Numbered from the stretch's first letter, positions 27,195 to 36,395 are shown. The stretch: DNA of 64,000 nt from Planotetraspora kaengkrachanensis (GCF_016862895.1 NZ_BONV01000032.1:1-64000), one strand, 5' to 3'. Translations and numbers: made by a program. Notes: generated from the sequence alone by a model not told the origin.

Positions 27195-27915
27195 CGAGTT
27201 CCTCCCTCGCGGGGATCAGCAGCCGGGCGCCCGGCCGGAGCCTCATCGGGTCGCCGATGCGGTTGGCCTTCGCGATCTCCCGCCAGAACCCGGGCTCGCC
27301 GTAGCAGGCGTAGGCGATGCCGGCCAGGGTGTCGCCGGCGACCACCACGTGCACGTCTCTGGCGGCCAGGGAGCCCGACGTCGGATTCTGCCGTTTGGTG
27401 GTGCCGAACACCTCCTCGATCGCGATCGTGCACAGGGCACGTACGGGCATCCCGCCCGGGGTGAACAGGGTGTACTTCGCGGTCACGCTGCTGACGAACG
27501 CCGGGAAGCCGGTGAGCCCGCCCCAGTTGAAGACCACCCATGGCGGCGTCGGCCTGCCCTCGCCGCAGACCATGCAGGAGAACAGCCGCTCGACGGCCTT
27601 GACCACGCCGTCGTCCATCTTCTCCGTGGCGTCGAGGAACATCTCCAGCTGCAGCTTGCAGGGATCGGACCCCAGATACTGCGGCCGGGCGCCGCGATCG
27701 GTCTTCTTCTGCGCCTTGCGCTCCCAGCTCGCCGACTTGGCGAGCGAGAGCTCCCTGGGGTTGTACTGGAACTTGACGGTGCCGATCTGCGCGCCGGGAT
27801 TGCGGTCCGTGGGCGTCTTCGGCGGCTCGTGGATCGCGAGGAACGCCTCCTGCACGCTGGCGGGGGCCGCGCCGGTGACGCCGGGCGCGCTGAAGGTGAC
27901 GGGAGCGGCGGTCAT
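27184..27915 (-). CDS. LysM-domain baseplate hub protein, Afp7-like
   Basis: 243 residues. Core region KFQYNPRELSLAKSASWERK is the signature of the eCIS/T4 gp53-like hub family; a LysM domain occupies the C-terminal ~55 residues (VVVAGDTLAGIAYACYGEPGFWREIAKANRIGDPMRLRPGARLLIP). LysM here is thought to bind the hub or spike rather than peptidoglycan, since all eCIS carry it. Starts with ATG 27915, 3 bases after the stop of the second tube gene (27919). Confidence 0.88.
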   Translation of the reverse strand: MTAAPVTFSAPGVTGAAPASVQEAFLAIHEPPKTPTDRNPGAQIGTVKFQYNPRELSLAKSASWERKAQKKTDRGARPQYLGSDPCKLQLEMFLDATEKMDDGVVKAVERLFSCMVCGEGRPTPPWVVFNWGGLTGFPAFVSSVTAKYTLFTPGGMPVRALCTIAIEEVFGTTKRQNPTSGSLAARDVHVVVAGDTLAGIAYACYGEPGFWREIAKANRIGDPMRLRPGARLLIPAREELGGG

Positions 27916-27918
27916 CGC

Positions 27919-28359
27919 TCAGGCACCCCATCCCGGTCCGGTGAACCCGTGGTGGGCGAGCTCGAGCGTCTCGGTGGCCACCTTGGGCGAGTCGAGCGTG
28001 AACTGCGGGCCGGTCCACCGGACGGGGACCACCCCTGTGAGACCCCACGCGACGATGACCTCGCCAAGGGCCGTACGGGCCTCGATGGTCGCGGTCTTGC
28101 GCTGCACGCCCTTTGCCAGGCTCGTCAGCCACTGGGGGATCTTGTCCGCGGTCGCCTTGGTGACCGGCCTGGTCAGCTTCACGTTCGGATACTTCAACCG
28201 GGTCGGCAGCTGCAGCACCATGCCGTTGTCGCCGCCCACCTCGCGCTGCTCGATCATGACTTCGCAGCCCAGGCCCTCGCAGCTGTTGAACGCCCCGATG
28301 TTCTTGCCGTCGATCGTGACGACGAAGCACACCGAGACCGCGATCAGGTCCTCATCCAT
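27919..28359 (-). CDS. eCIS inner-tube protein (gp19-like), second copy
   Basis: 146 residues from ATG 28359 (GTG 28368 is an alternative). T4 gp19-type tube fold: VCFVVTIDGKNIGAFNSCEGLGCEVMIEQREVGG, the LPTRLKYPNVKLTRPVT strand-loop and TATIEARTALGEVIVAWGLTGVVPVRW. It is more diverged than the tube gene at 30999, includes two Cys near residues 30 and 36, and probably forms the tube-initiator ring on the baseplate, as Afp5-like proteins do. Confidence 0.86.
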   Translation of the reverse strand: MDEDLIAVSVCFVVTIDGKNIGAFNSCEGLGCEVMIEQREVGGDNGMVLQLPTRLKYPNVKLTRPVTKATADKIPQWLTSLAKGVQRKTATIEARTALGEVIVAWGLTGVVPVRWTGPQFTLDSPKVATETLELAHHGFTGPGWGA

Positions 28360-28396
28360 GCGGATCACCCATCCGAGTCAGCCAACGGGTCGCCAT

Positions 28397-30370
28397 TCAA
28401 AATCGCCTCCCGCCCGGTTCCGACAGGTCGCCGCGGCGCTCGCGCTCCAGCCAGAGCTCGGCCCTGAGGCGGCGCAGCAGCGGTTCGAGCAGCCGTCCCA
28501 CCAGTTCCTGGTCCTGTTTCGCGTCCCCGGGCGAGCGCCCCGCCGGCTCCGCACCCTCTGAAGGTGCGGCCTGCGGAGGGGTCTGCGCGAACTCCGGCCG
28601 GTCGGCGACGGGGGACTCCTCGCGGGAGACCGGCACGCCTGCCGCGGCCAGCCGCATCACCACCTGCCGGGCCGCCTCCGCCCTGTCGTACGGCGCCGCC
28701 GTACCGGGATCCGCCTGCCGGCCCGACTCGTGGGACGGGGTGCTCACGGCGGGCGTGTGCACGGCTTGCACGATCGGCGTCGTGTCCGGACCGGCCGAGG
28801 CCGGGGAGGCCGGCGCTTGGCTCGGCGGCCAGGCCGCCCCGCGGACGGCCGTTCGCAGCAGAACGGGAGGCACAGGACCGGCGGCGGAGCGCTGGAGCGC
28901 CACGAGCCGCCCCGCCCCGCCCGTGCGCGGCACCGGCGAACCGTCCGCCGCCGGGAGCGGGTCCGGTGCAGCGTCCAGGAGCGGGACGGAGACGCTCTGC
29001 GCCGGCTCGATCCCGCGGGCCCCGAGGAGAGGACGCGTCGGGATCGCCTCCGGTGGTACGGCCCGCGCGGCGACCTCCGGGCGCGTGGCGGCCGGGGGCT
29101 CGCCTGCCGTGCCCGTGTGCGTCCGTTGAACGGGCGTGCCGATCCCACGGACGGGGACGGCGTCCGGACGTCCCGGTGGCGGGTCCGCGGCGGTGCGGCC
29201 GGACTCTCCTGGCGGAACGGGGGAGGACTCGCTCGATCGCGGCCGATCCAGCCCCAGCGTCGGCGCGACGGGGCTCGGCTCCACCCGCACCCTCACGTCG
29301 GACGGAACCTCCGGCGGATCTTGCGTGGCGGACCGGCCCGGAACGGAGTCGTGGGCGCCGTGCACCTCGATTCGCGCGACCGTGGGCGTCGTGCCGGACC
29401 GGTCCGGGTGACCTGACGCCTCTCCGGAGCTGTTCGGTGTGCGGGCGGGTCCGGCATCTCCCCGCGTGTTCCAGGGTGCCGCGCCGCCCAGCACGTCACC
29501 AAGCGTGCCGGTCTCGATCGGCGGTCCGAGCCCGAGCCGCCTTGCCGCCGTCCGCTGAACGGCGGGACCGGGACCGGGACCGGCGGACGGCGTACCGGGA
29601 TCAGCCGTGACCTGCCCGAACGAGGACTCGTGGGCGAGGAACTGAACGGTCTCGGCGGCAGAGGTGCTCATGGCCGTGTCGCCGGAAAGCGGACGCGTGC
29701 CTCCTGCGGGATCCGGGCCGACGGCCTGGGCCTGCTCCGAGCCGTCCCAGGCGGGAATGCGGGCCGCTGGGAGGACGGCGCCGCCCTGGACTCCAGGAGC
29801 GAGGCCGTTCCGCGGTCCGTCCAGGGGGCCATCAGAAGAGCCGTCGCCGCGCTCATCGCCTCTCGGCTCGCCTCGCGGCTCCGCTCCCGCGCCGTGGGCA
29901 CGGCTCACGACCGGTAGCGCGTCGGGGGAGGGCGCGGGCGCCGCCCACCGGGCGATCGTCACCGGCTCGGGGCCGGCCGTCGACGCGTGCCGTACCGGTG
30001 GGCGGTCGTCGTCGGGAGCGCCCGGACGTCCGGCGGCGGAAGCCGTACCGGAGGAGAGGGACCCGATGAGACCGCCGGGCAGGTCCACAACGTCGTGGCC
30101 GAGCGGCGCCAGCGACGACGGGTCGCGCCACGTCGTCAGCAGGCCGGAGAACGCGTCCCCGGAACCGGCCAGCGGGTGCGGGCCGAGCACACGCTGAAGC
30201 GGCGGCAACGTCCGCCACTCGCCGCGGTGCACGGGAGCCTGCCGCGTGTCCGGCTGCATGGGGGCCCTGGCGTCCTGGGCCGGCGCTCCCGCGTTCGCCT
30301 GGATTCCGGTCCGCCCGCCGTCCCCGCCGGATCGCCCGGCCCGTCCGGAGCGTGTCCATGGCCACCGCAT
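28397..30370 (-). CDS. Intrinsically disordered Pro/Gly-rich eCIS protein, candidate tape measure
   Basis: 657 residues, mostly low-complexity Pro, Gly, Ala, Arg, Ser and Thr. Two parts look folded: residues ~50-120 (EWRTLPPLQRVLGPHPLAGSG and following DVVDLPGGLIGSL) and the C-terminal ~40, an amphipathic helix (QELVGRLLEPLLRRLRAELWLE). VQR motifs recur in the middle, as in DUF4157-type eCIS proteins. No other long protein in the cluster is a tape-measure candidate, so a length-setting or scaffolding role is inferred from position between tube and baseplate genes. Function not established; could instead be a cargo adaptor. Confidence 0.55.
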   Translation of the reverse strand: MRWPWTRSGRAGRSGGDGGRTGIQANAGAPAQDARAPMQPDTRQAPVHRGEWRTLPPLQRVLGPHPLAGSGDAFSGLLTTWRDPSSLAPLGHDVVDLPGGLIGSLSSGTASAAGRPGAPDDDRPPVRHASTAGPEPVTIARWAAPAPSPDALPVVSRAHGAGAEPRGEPRGDERGDGSSDGPLDGPRNGLAPGVQGGAVLPAARIPAWDGSEQAQAVGPDPAGGTRPLSGDTAMSTSAAETVQFLAHESSFGQVTADPGTPSAGPGPGPAVQRTAARRLGLGPPIETGTLGDVLGGAAPWNTRGDAGPARTPNSSGEASGHPDRSGTTPTVARIEVHGAHDSVPGRSATQDPPEVPSDVRVRVEPSPVAPTLGLDRPRSSESSPVPPGESGRTAADPPPGRPDAVPVRGIGTPVQRTHTGTAGEPPAATRPEVAARAVPPEAIPTRPLLGARGIEPAQSVSVPLLDAAPDPLPAADGSPVPRTGGAGRLVALQRSAAGPVPPVLLRTAVRGAAWPPSQAPASPASAGPDTTPIVQAVHTPAVSTPSHESGRQADPGTAAPYDRAEAARQVVMRLAAAGVPVSREESPVADRPEFAQTPPQAAPSEGAEPAGRSPGDAKQDQELVGRLLEPLLRRLRAELWLERERRGDLSEPGGRRF

Positions 30371-30376
30371 CGCGGC

Positions 30377-30508
30377 CTACCGGACCAGCCGGCCGGTCTC
30401 GGCGACGAACCGGCGGCGCTCGTGATGCTCCAGATCGAGGAGGTCGTGGAGCGGCCAATGCAGGTGGTATGCGAGGTAGGTGACCTCCTCGTACAGCCGG
30501 TCGCTCAT
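30377..30508 (-). CDS. Small eCIS-associated protein, DUF6760-like
   Basis: 43 residues: MSDRLYEEVTYLAYHLHWPL followed by an E-H-H-E-R-R-R motif. The pattern (LYEE ... HWP ... LEHHERRR) resembles the short DUF6760 proteins that accompany eCIS baseplate genes. ATG 30508 overlaps the stop of the upstream gene (ATGA), which decides the start. Too short for function; T4-like baseplate accessory by context. Confidence 0.65.
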   Translation of the reverse strand: MSDRLYEEVTYLAYHLHWPLHDLLDLEHHERRRFVAETGRLVR

Positions 30509-30999
30509 GATTCCCCCAGGCGGCTGCCCGAGAGGTCGACCGTGAACTCGTGGCGGCACTCGGGACAGGCGACGGCCGCGCGCGACTGGCCCTCGCTGTT
30601 CACCCGCCGGTAAAGGTCCTGCAGGAAGGCCAGATCGGAGGCGAAGAAGTTCTCGATCAGCCCGGGATGGACGTCGGTGATGGTGCCGATGCGCGTGACG
30701 ACACGGCCGAGGAGCACCACCGTGAGGTAGGCGCGGTTCTCCCGCACCCGGTCGTCCCTGAGCGGAACCAGCTCGTCCCTCGCCGTGGCCAGGCGCATGA
30801 CGCCGTCGCGATGGACCGTGCCGTACTCGTCGACGTAGCCCCGGGGCAGCTCGAACGCGAACTCCGTGCGCATGGTCTCGCGCCGGGGCTCGGCCCCGCC
30901 GTACGGCCTGCCGTCCTGTGCGTGGCCGCCAGGGGCGGCGGCATCGGGAGCACCCGTGCCGGCCACGGCCGACAGGGACGTCGCTGCGGTGCGGCGCAT
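30505..30999 (-). CDS. eCIS baseplate-associated zinc-ribbon protein
   Basis: 164 residues. A variable N-terminal ~40 residues is followed by EFAFELPRGYVDEYGTVHRDGVMRLATARDEL, then LTVVLLGRVVTRIG and a C-terminal single knuckle CPECRHEFTVDLSG. This layout is recurrent in actinobacterial eCIS loci between the tube and the disordered protein, sometimes annotated as T4-like baseplate protein. Role unassigned. Coupled on both sides by TGATG and ATGA overlaps. Confidence 0.65.
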   Translation of the reverse strand: MRRTAATSLSAVAGTGAPDAAAPGGHAQDGRPYGGAEPRRETMRTEFAFELPRGYVDEYGTVHRDGVMRLATARDELVPLRDDRVRENRAYLTVVLLGRVVTRIGTITDVHPGLIENFFASDLAFLQDLYRRVNSEGQSRAAVACPECRHEFTVDLSGSRLGES

Positions 31000-31442
31000 C
31001 ACGCGGGCTCCATCCCCTCGTGCACGATGACGAGCTTCTCCATCAGCACGGTGGTGTCGCCGGCCTTGAGGGTGCCGATCTCCAGGCTCTTCGGCCAGGC
31101 GTTGTGCAGCTTGTAGCGCTTGATGGCCACGCCCTCGAAGTCGTACACGATGATGGCGCCGCCCTTGCGGGCGTCCTTCATCTTGCCGAACTGGGCGTCC
31201 TTGGCCCACTTCTCGAAGCTCTGGTCGTTGGTGAGGCCGCGTGAGAGCGTCACCTCGCCGGGCTTCGGGCGGCCGGGCAGCTTCTTGCGCATGAACTTGC
31301 CGTCGGCCGTGTTCTGCGGCAGGTCGATGACGTCCTGCTCCATCTTGAGCCCCGACACCTCGCTGATCTGCTTGATGACGATGCCGTCGATCTCCAGGCC
31401 GAAGGAGTGACCGACAGAGGTGTCCATCTCGGGGAGTGCCAT
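30999..31442 (-). CDS. eCIS inner-tube protein (gp19-like), major
   Basis: 147 residues. gp19-like fold: HSFGLEIDGIVIKQISEVSGLKMEQDVIDL, KFMRKKLPGRPKPGEVTLSRGLTNDQSFEKWAKDAQFGK and GVAIKRYKLHNAWPKSLEIGTL, closely matching the main tube subunit of eCIS (Afp1/Pvc1). AAGGAG is seven bases before ATG 31442. Directly after the sheath gene with a 50-nt gap. It forms the hexameric tube that carries cargo. Confidence 0.92.
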   Translation of the reverse strand: MALPEMDTSVGHSFGLEIDGIVIKQISEVSGLKMEQDVIDLPQNTADGKFMRKKLPGRPKPGEVTLSRGLTNDQSFEKWAKDAQFGKMKDARKGGAIIVYDFEGVAIKRYKLHNAWPKSLEIGTLKAGDTTVLMEKLVIVHEGMEPA

Positions 31443-31492
31443 CACCTAACTCCTTGGGTGCTGTCAGGGGTGCCGTCCGGGGACCGCTCGCC

Positions 31493-33007
31493 CTATTCGC
31501 CGATGAGGCCGGCGCCGCCCGATATCTGGGCGAGCCGGAAGACCACGAACTCGGCGGGTTTCACCGGGGCGACGCCGATCTCGCAGATGACCTGTCCCGC
31601 CTCGATGCTCTCCGCGGTGTTCGTCTCGTCGTCGCACTTGACGTAGAAGGCCTCGTCGGGCGTACGGCCGAACAGTGAGCCCTGCTGGTAGCCGAGGATC
31701 AGGAACGCGCTGATCGACCGCCGGATCCGGGCCCACAGGGCGTCGTCGTTGGGTTCGAACACCACCCACTGCGTGCCGGTGAGGATCGACTCCTCGAGGT
31801 AGTTGAACAGCCGCCGCACGTTGAGGTAGCGCCAGGCCGGGTCGGACGACAACGTGCGCGCGCCCCAGACCCGGATGCCGCGCCCGGAGAACGCGCGGAT
31901 GCAGTTGACCCCGATGGGGTTCAGCAACTCCTGCTCACCCTTGGTGAGCTGGGTCTGCAGGGCGACCGCGCCGCGCACGACCTCGTTGGCCGGCGCCTTG
32001 TGCACCCCGCGCGTGGCGTCGCTGCGCGCCCAGATCCCGGCGACGTGGCCGCTGGGCGGCAGGAACCGGGTGGCGTTCACCGCCGGGTCGAAGACCTTGA
32101 CCCAGGGGTAGTACAGCGTCGCGTACTTGCTGTCGTAGCCGGCGAGGTCGGTGCGCCACTCCTTCACCTGGTGGGCCGTCATCCCGGGAGGCGCGTCGAG
32201 GATCGCCATGCGGTCGCCCATCAGCTCGCAGTGCGCGATGATCGCGTCCTGGACGACCTTCACCCCCTCGAGGTCGATCGCACCCCGTTCGTAGGCCCCC
32301 ATCAGGTCGGGGACGGCCACCATGGTGATCTCGTCGACGGCCTCCAGGCCGCCGAAGCCGGTGCGCTCCGCGACGTTGCCGACGTACTCGTCGGCGGAGA
32401 CGTGGTCGGGCACGGGGGCGGGGGCGGGCGGGGTCCGCAGCGTGACAGCCTGGGGGGCCGGCACGGCGGCGGTGCCGCCGGTGTCCTCGAGCGTGATCAG
32501 CCGGGACTTGCTCTGCACCTGGGTCGCCACGTTGTCCTTGCCGCGCTTGGCGGTGACGCCCTCGTAGGTCTCCTCGACCTTGCCGTCGCGCTTGACGACC
32601 AGCGTGAACCGGTCGCCCGCCTCGTCCTGGCCCGCCGGTTGCGCGACCTCGACGACGATCTCGGGCTTGCCGTTCCCCAGCTCTTTCGCGGCGACGCGGT
32701 AGGTGCCGAGCATCGCCTGCGGCTCCGGCACGGACGCCGCTCCGTCGCCGCCGATGCGGACGACGTAGCAGGTGCCCCCACCGTTCATGAAATATCCGTA
32801 AACGGCGTGTGCGAGGTTGCAACCAGGGATGAAGTCCCCGAAGGTCTGGGTGAACTGGCTCCAGCTCGTGACGAGGGTCGCGGTGTTGTACGGCCCGAGC
32901 GCCGCGAAGCCGACGAACGCGGCGACCGCCGTACCGACCCCCTCGATCGGCCGTGAGCCCGCCTCGACCTCCTCGACGTACACACCTGGGGTCAGATACG
33001 TGGGCAT
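31493..33007 (-). CDS. eCIS contractile sheath protein
   Basis: 504 residues. Sheath N-terminus PTYLTPGVYVEEVEAGSRPIEGVGTAVAAFVGFA, then an internal variable domain with a CYVVRIGGDG segment; the core near residues 250-460 contains VPDLMGAYERG and WGARTLSSDPAWRYLNVRRLFNYLEESI, typical of tail-sheath subunits. GGAGG precedes ATG 33007. Only one sheath gene is present, so tube/sheath diversity comes from the tube paralogue. The 153-bp gap upstream (33008-33160) is a possible promoter region; no ORF is seen there. Confidence 0.95.
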   Translation of the reverse strand: MPTYLTPGVYVEEVEAGSRPIEGVGTAVAAFVGFAALGPYNTATLVTSWSQFTQTFGDFIPGCNLAHAVYGYFMNGGGTCYVVRIGGDGAASVPEPQAMLGTYRVAAKELGNGKPEIVVEVAQPAGQDEAGDRFTLVVKRDGKVEETYEGVTAKRGKDNVATQVQSKSRLITLEDTGGTAAVPAPQAVTLRTPPAPAPVPDHVSADEYVGNVAERTGFGGLEAVDEITMVAVPDLMGAYERGAIDLEGVKVVQDAIIAHCELMGDRMAILDAPPGMTAHQVKEWRTDLAGYDSKYATLYYPWVKVFDPAVNATRFLPPSGHVAGIWARSDATRGVHKAPANEVVRGAVALQTQLTKGEQELLNPIGVNCIRAFSGRGIRVWGARTLSSDPAWRYLNVRRLFNYLEESILTGTQWVVFEPNDDALWARIRRSISAFLILGYQQGSLFGRTPDEAFYVKCDDETNTAESIEAGQVICEIGVAPVKPAEFVVFRLAQISGGAGLIGE

Positions 33008-33160
33008 CCTTGCCTCCGTTCGCGGAATCTCGTCCCGCATCCAGAATCAGATGCCCAGGCCGTGAGCACAGCGTCCGTACGCCCGTCCTTCCGTCCCTCG
33101 CCGGCTGCCCGAAGGGGCGACTCCGGGGCCCCGAGAACCGTCGGCGCGATTTCGACGCGC

Positions 33161-35779
33161 CTATGGACGCCGCAGTGAGGGGTCCTTCGTCTCGATGTGG
33201 CTCAACTTGGTGTTGTCGGCCTGGAAGAGGAACTGGATCCGGTCGCCGTCCAGCGCGTATCGGTAGTTGTCTCCGGTCGCCTTGGGGGACATGTGGTCCA
33301 GGCCGAGGGCGACCTCCTGCCTGTGCACACCCTCAACCTCCAGATATGCCGCCCGCTCGCCGTTGACAGTGAACCCGCGCTCGACGAAGAACGCTTTCGC
33401 GGAGGCATGCTCTTGCTTCCCCATGAGCCGCCAGAACCGTCCCGCCGCTGATTTGTAGTGCTCCGGGTAGTTCGCGGCCGTCAAGGGTCCTCGGTCCTGG
33501 AGCGTCGCGTCCACGGCCTTCTGCCAGCACGAGGCGATGGCGTCGTTACCACTGATCTTGAGCCCGATCACCTCCTGGGCTCTCTGTGCGGCTTCGAGAG
33601 GGAGGACGGCGCCGGGGATGGCCGGCGGTGAGTAGGTGTAGTCCGCCCGCAGCCGTCCGTCCTTCTTCATCTCCGCGATGTTCTTCTCGATGAACTCCAT
33701 CTTCTCGGGGCTGACGGCGTTGTTGGCGATGTCGAGACGCTTCTCGGGCAGTCGCTTCATGGCGGTGAACTTGGGGTGTTCAGAAGTCGCCACGTTGGGG
33801 AGCGAGGCGGCCCACAGGTCGAGTTCCTGTTCGGTCAGGTTCTGCAGCGCCTGATCGGCGGACGCCGCGTCGCGCGCCGCCCACACCGGATCCGTCCGCG
33901 CCCGCCGGGCGTCGCCTTCAAGACGTTCTCCAACCTGCGGGTGACGCGTCAGCGAGTTCTCCCAGAACTCCCCGATGAGCGGGCAGGGTTCCGGACTGCA
34001 ACGCTCGATGCCGCGCTCCGTGGCCCTGACCTCGTGGCCGGCCGCCACCTCCACGCGCGCCGCCTTCATCTCCTCTGCGAGCGCGTGGGCCTCCTTGCCC
34101 GCGATCCCGGCGAACTTCGCCTCCGCCTCGCCCGCCTTGGCGAGCGCCTTCGCACCGCCCTTCGCCGCGGTGTAGGCGTCCACGAAGGCCATGACGGTGT
34201 CGAGGGCCGCGGTGAGGAACTGGTCACTCACCTGGTCGCGTGACATGAGCGCCGTCTCCTCGCTCATGTTCGTCCCCTCCGCTGCCTTGAGCGTGAAGTA
34301 CTTGTCCCAACTGGCCGCCGCCTGCGCAATGCCGCCCGCCGCCGCAGCGGCGAAGAAGAACGTCGCGAGACCGCCTGACGCGAGTTCCGCGACGACGAAG
34401 AGCGCCATCCCGATCGCGCTCACACCGATGGTGTTCCAGAACTCGACGTTGCCGTGTTCCCTCACGGCCTGCCGTGCCACCATCTGCCGGAACGGGTCCC
34501 GCCACGCCGGATCGGACAGGAAGAACTGCTCATGGATCGGCTGCAGCTCTAACGGGAAGTCTCCCTTGGCATCGTTGACGAGGCCGTACGTCTTGTCGAT
34601 GTTGCCCTTCGTGTCGTTCAGCGCTTCCCGGACCAGCTGCATGGCCATAAGACGGCCCGCGGGTTCCTCCGAGGAGACCGCTGTCCGCGAGACGTCGTTC
34701 AGCACGGTGTCCTCGCGGAGAGCCACCAGTGCGGGATAGCGGCGCGTGTAGTGGTTCACGACACCATGCGCGCGGTTGTAGTTCTTCTTCACCTCATCCC
34801 ACGAGGGCAGGGCTGCGCTTTCGTCGGCCCATCGGCACGACAGGTCGTGCGCGGAGACGTTGCCGGCCTGGGGTGGCGCCGTCGGATCGAACTGTGCGGC
34901 ACACCGCTCGGTCCTGGCGCTCTCCGGCCGGCCGACCGGATGATCACGGCCGCCGCCCGGAGGGTTCACCACGTGGGTATAGCCGACGAGCATCGTCTCC
35001 AGGGCCTTGACGGCGTTCTTCGCCTTGTTCACGGCGATCGACGCCGTCATGAGGTCCTCGCGTTCGCGCGCCTGCTCGGGAGACGGCGTCGCACCCATGT
35101 CGTTCAGCCCGTAACGCTTGAGCTCCGTTTCGACGGTCCTTCTATTGGCGTCGAGATAGGTTCGCGCCCTCCCGGCCACGGCCTGCTTGAATTCGGTCTT
35201 CACCGGCTGGAGGTCGGGGATCGACCAGATCATGTCCACGTGCCGGCTGAGGCACATGTTCCACACGTAGGCGTATTTCGACGCGAGCGCGACGACGCCC
35301 TTACCCCTGCTCTTCCATATGTCGTAGATCGCGCTTTCGTCGCGCGGACCGACCCACCCCTGGTTGAGGAGGATGAGGATCATGTCGATCGTTTGGCTGT
35401 CGTTCGCCAGCGTGTAGGCGCTCGACTCGACGCTTTTGATCTTTCCGATGTCCTTGTCACGGATGCCTTCTTCGATGAGCTTGCGCTGCTCGGCCGTGTC
35501 GTACTCGCCCGGAACCCGCTGAACGCCCACGGCACCGATCAGCCGTTGGACGTGCGGCTCATCCTCCTGGGACGCGCACGCGCACCCTTCGTGGATCTCG
35601 CCTCCGCACTTCTGGACGACCGGACCGCTCAGCAGCCGCCCCACACCGCTGTTCCCGGCTGTCCGTTGGAGCGACAGCAGGTAGGAAGCACGCGAAAGCT
35701 CCGCACGTGGACGAGCGCTCACGCCCGGCGCAGGCGCAGCGGGCCGACGCTCATCCCCCCGCAAGCTCGGGATCTTCAA
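33161..35779 (-). CDS. Large eCIS cargo/effector candidate with HNH-like C-terminus
   Basis: About 872 residues. N-terminus: LLSLQRTAGNSGVGRLL motif shared with DUF4157 proteins, then a Cys-rich knuckle (QKCGGEIHEGCACASQ). Residues ~70-440 are helical; ~448-487 form two hydrophobic helices (TIGVSAIGMALFVVAELASGG, LATFFFAAAAAGG), followed by a long helical stalk. C-terminal ~45 residues: LDHMSPKATGDNYRY ... IQFLFQADNTKLSHIE, resembling an HNH-type nuclease (D-H, N, D-N-x-x-K). Known eCIS cargoes often carry such ends; nuclease activity is inference. TTG start at 35779 has GGAGGA upstream but GTG 35722 is possible; TAG stop. Confidence 0.6.
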   Translation of the reverse strand: MKIPSLRGDERRPAAPAPGVSARPRAELSRASYLLSLQRTAGNSGVGRLLSGPVVQKCGGEIHEGCACASQEDEPHVQRLIGAVGVQRVPGEYDTAEQRKLIEEGIRDKDIGKIKSVESSAYTLANDSQTIDMILILLNQGWVGPRDESAIYDIWKSRGKGVVALASKYAYVWNMCLSRHVDMIWSIPDLQPVKTEFKQAVAGRARTYLDANRRTVETELKRYGLNDMGATPSPEQAREREDLMTASIAVNKAKNAVKALETMLVGYTHVVNPPGGGRDHPVGRPESARTERCAAQFDPTAPPQAGNVSAHDLSCRWADESAALPSWDEVKKNYNRAHGVVNHYTRRYPALVALREDTVLNDVSRTAVSSEEPAGRLMAMQLVREALNDTKGNIDKTYGLVNDAKGDFPLELQPIHEQFFLSDPAWRDPFRQMVARQAVREHGNVEFWNTIGVSAIGMALFVVAELASGGLATFFFAAAAAGGIAQAAASWDKYFTLKAAEGTNMSEETALMSRDQVSDQFLTAALDTVMAFVDAYTAAKGGAKALAKAGEAEAKFAGIAGKEAHALAEEMKAARVEVAAGHEVRATERGIERCSPEPCPLIGEFWENSLTRHPQVGERLEGDARRARTDPVWAARDAASADQALQNLTEQELDLWAASLPNVATSEHPKFTAMKRLPEKRLDIANNAVSPEKMEFIEKNIAEMKKDGRLRADYTYSPPAIPGAVLPLEAAQRAQEVIGLKISGNDAIASCWQKAVDATLQDRGPLTAANYPEHYKSAAGRFWRLMGKQEHASAKAFFVERGFTVNGERAAYLEVEGVHRQEVALGLDHMSPKATGDNYRYALDGDRIQFLFQADNTKLSHIETKDPSLRRP

Positions 35780-36395
35780 CCTCTTCCTCCTGACGCTGGA
35801 CGTACGTCTGCGCCGTCGCCTCTTCCTCCTGCGTCTCCTCGCGCTGCACGGCGGGGGCGGGGGCCGACATGACGTGGTCGGCGGTGGCGGCGGCCTCCCG
35901 TTCGAAGCGGTCGGAAGGGTCGCTGACCCGCACGCCGCCTGCCGCCTCCGTGCCGTCCACGGGCCCGTTGCGCTGCTGGACGACATGGGTGAGCTCGTGG
36001 GCCAGCATGTGGCGGCCGGCGTCCGAGGAGGGGTCGTAGTGCTGGAACACGACGTCGGACCCGACCGTGTACGCCTGGGCGTTGACGGAGGTCGCCGAAC
36101 GCCTGGCCTGCTCGCCCGTGTGGATCCGCACGTCCGAGAAGTCCTGGCCGAACCGGGCTTCCATGTCGGCCCTGACGTCGTGATCGAGTGGCCGGCCGCT
36201 CGAGGAGATCACGTCATGGACGGGTGAACGCTCCTCCTCGAGCATCCCGGTGACCGCGGCGTTGCCCGCCGTACGCTGCAGGCCGAGCAGGTCGCGCGGG
36301 TCGAGGCCCACGTCGTGAGCCGCCCCCTCGTCGGCCCGCACGCGATCGCCCGGCGGGCGGAACTCCGAGCCGAGGTCACCGGCATGCCTGTGCAT
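35751..36395 (-). CDS. DUF4157 eCIS core protein with HEXXH motif
   Basis: 214 residues. LLGLQRTAGNAAVTGML motif near residue 35, then DUF4157 core: LDHDVRADMEARFGQDFSDVRIHTG, AQAYTVGSDVVFQH, RHMLAHELTHVVQQ with an intact HELTH zinc-protease-like motif. C-terminus is acidic (EEVEDPELAGG). DUF4157 is the marker of eCIS loci and is often fused to toxins; here it stands alone and overlaps the cargo candidate. Start uncertain: ATG 36395 has a GGGGG upstream, GTG 36443 is also in frame. Whether HELTH is catalytic is unknown. Confidence 0.85.
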   Translation of the reverse strand: MHRHAGDLGSEFRPPGDRVRADEGAAHDVGLDPRDLLGLQRTAGNAAVTGMLEEERSPVHDVISSSGRPLDHDVRADMEARFGQDFSDVRIHTGEQARRSATSVNAQAYTVGSDVVFQHYDPSSDAGRHMLAHELTHVVQQRNGPVDGTEAAGGVRVSDPSDRFEREAAATADHVMSAPAPAVQREETQEEEATAQTYVQRQEEEVEDPELAGG

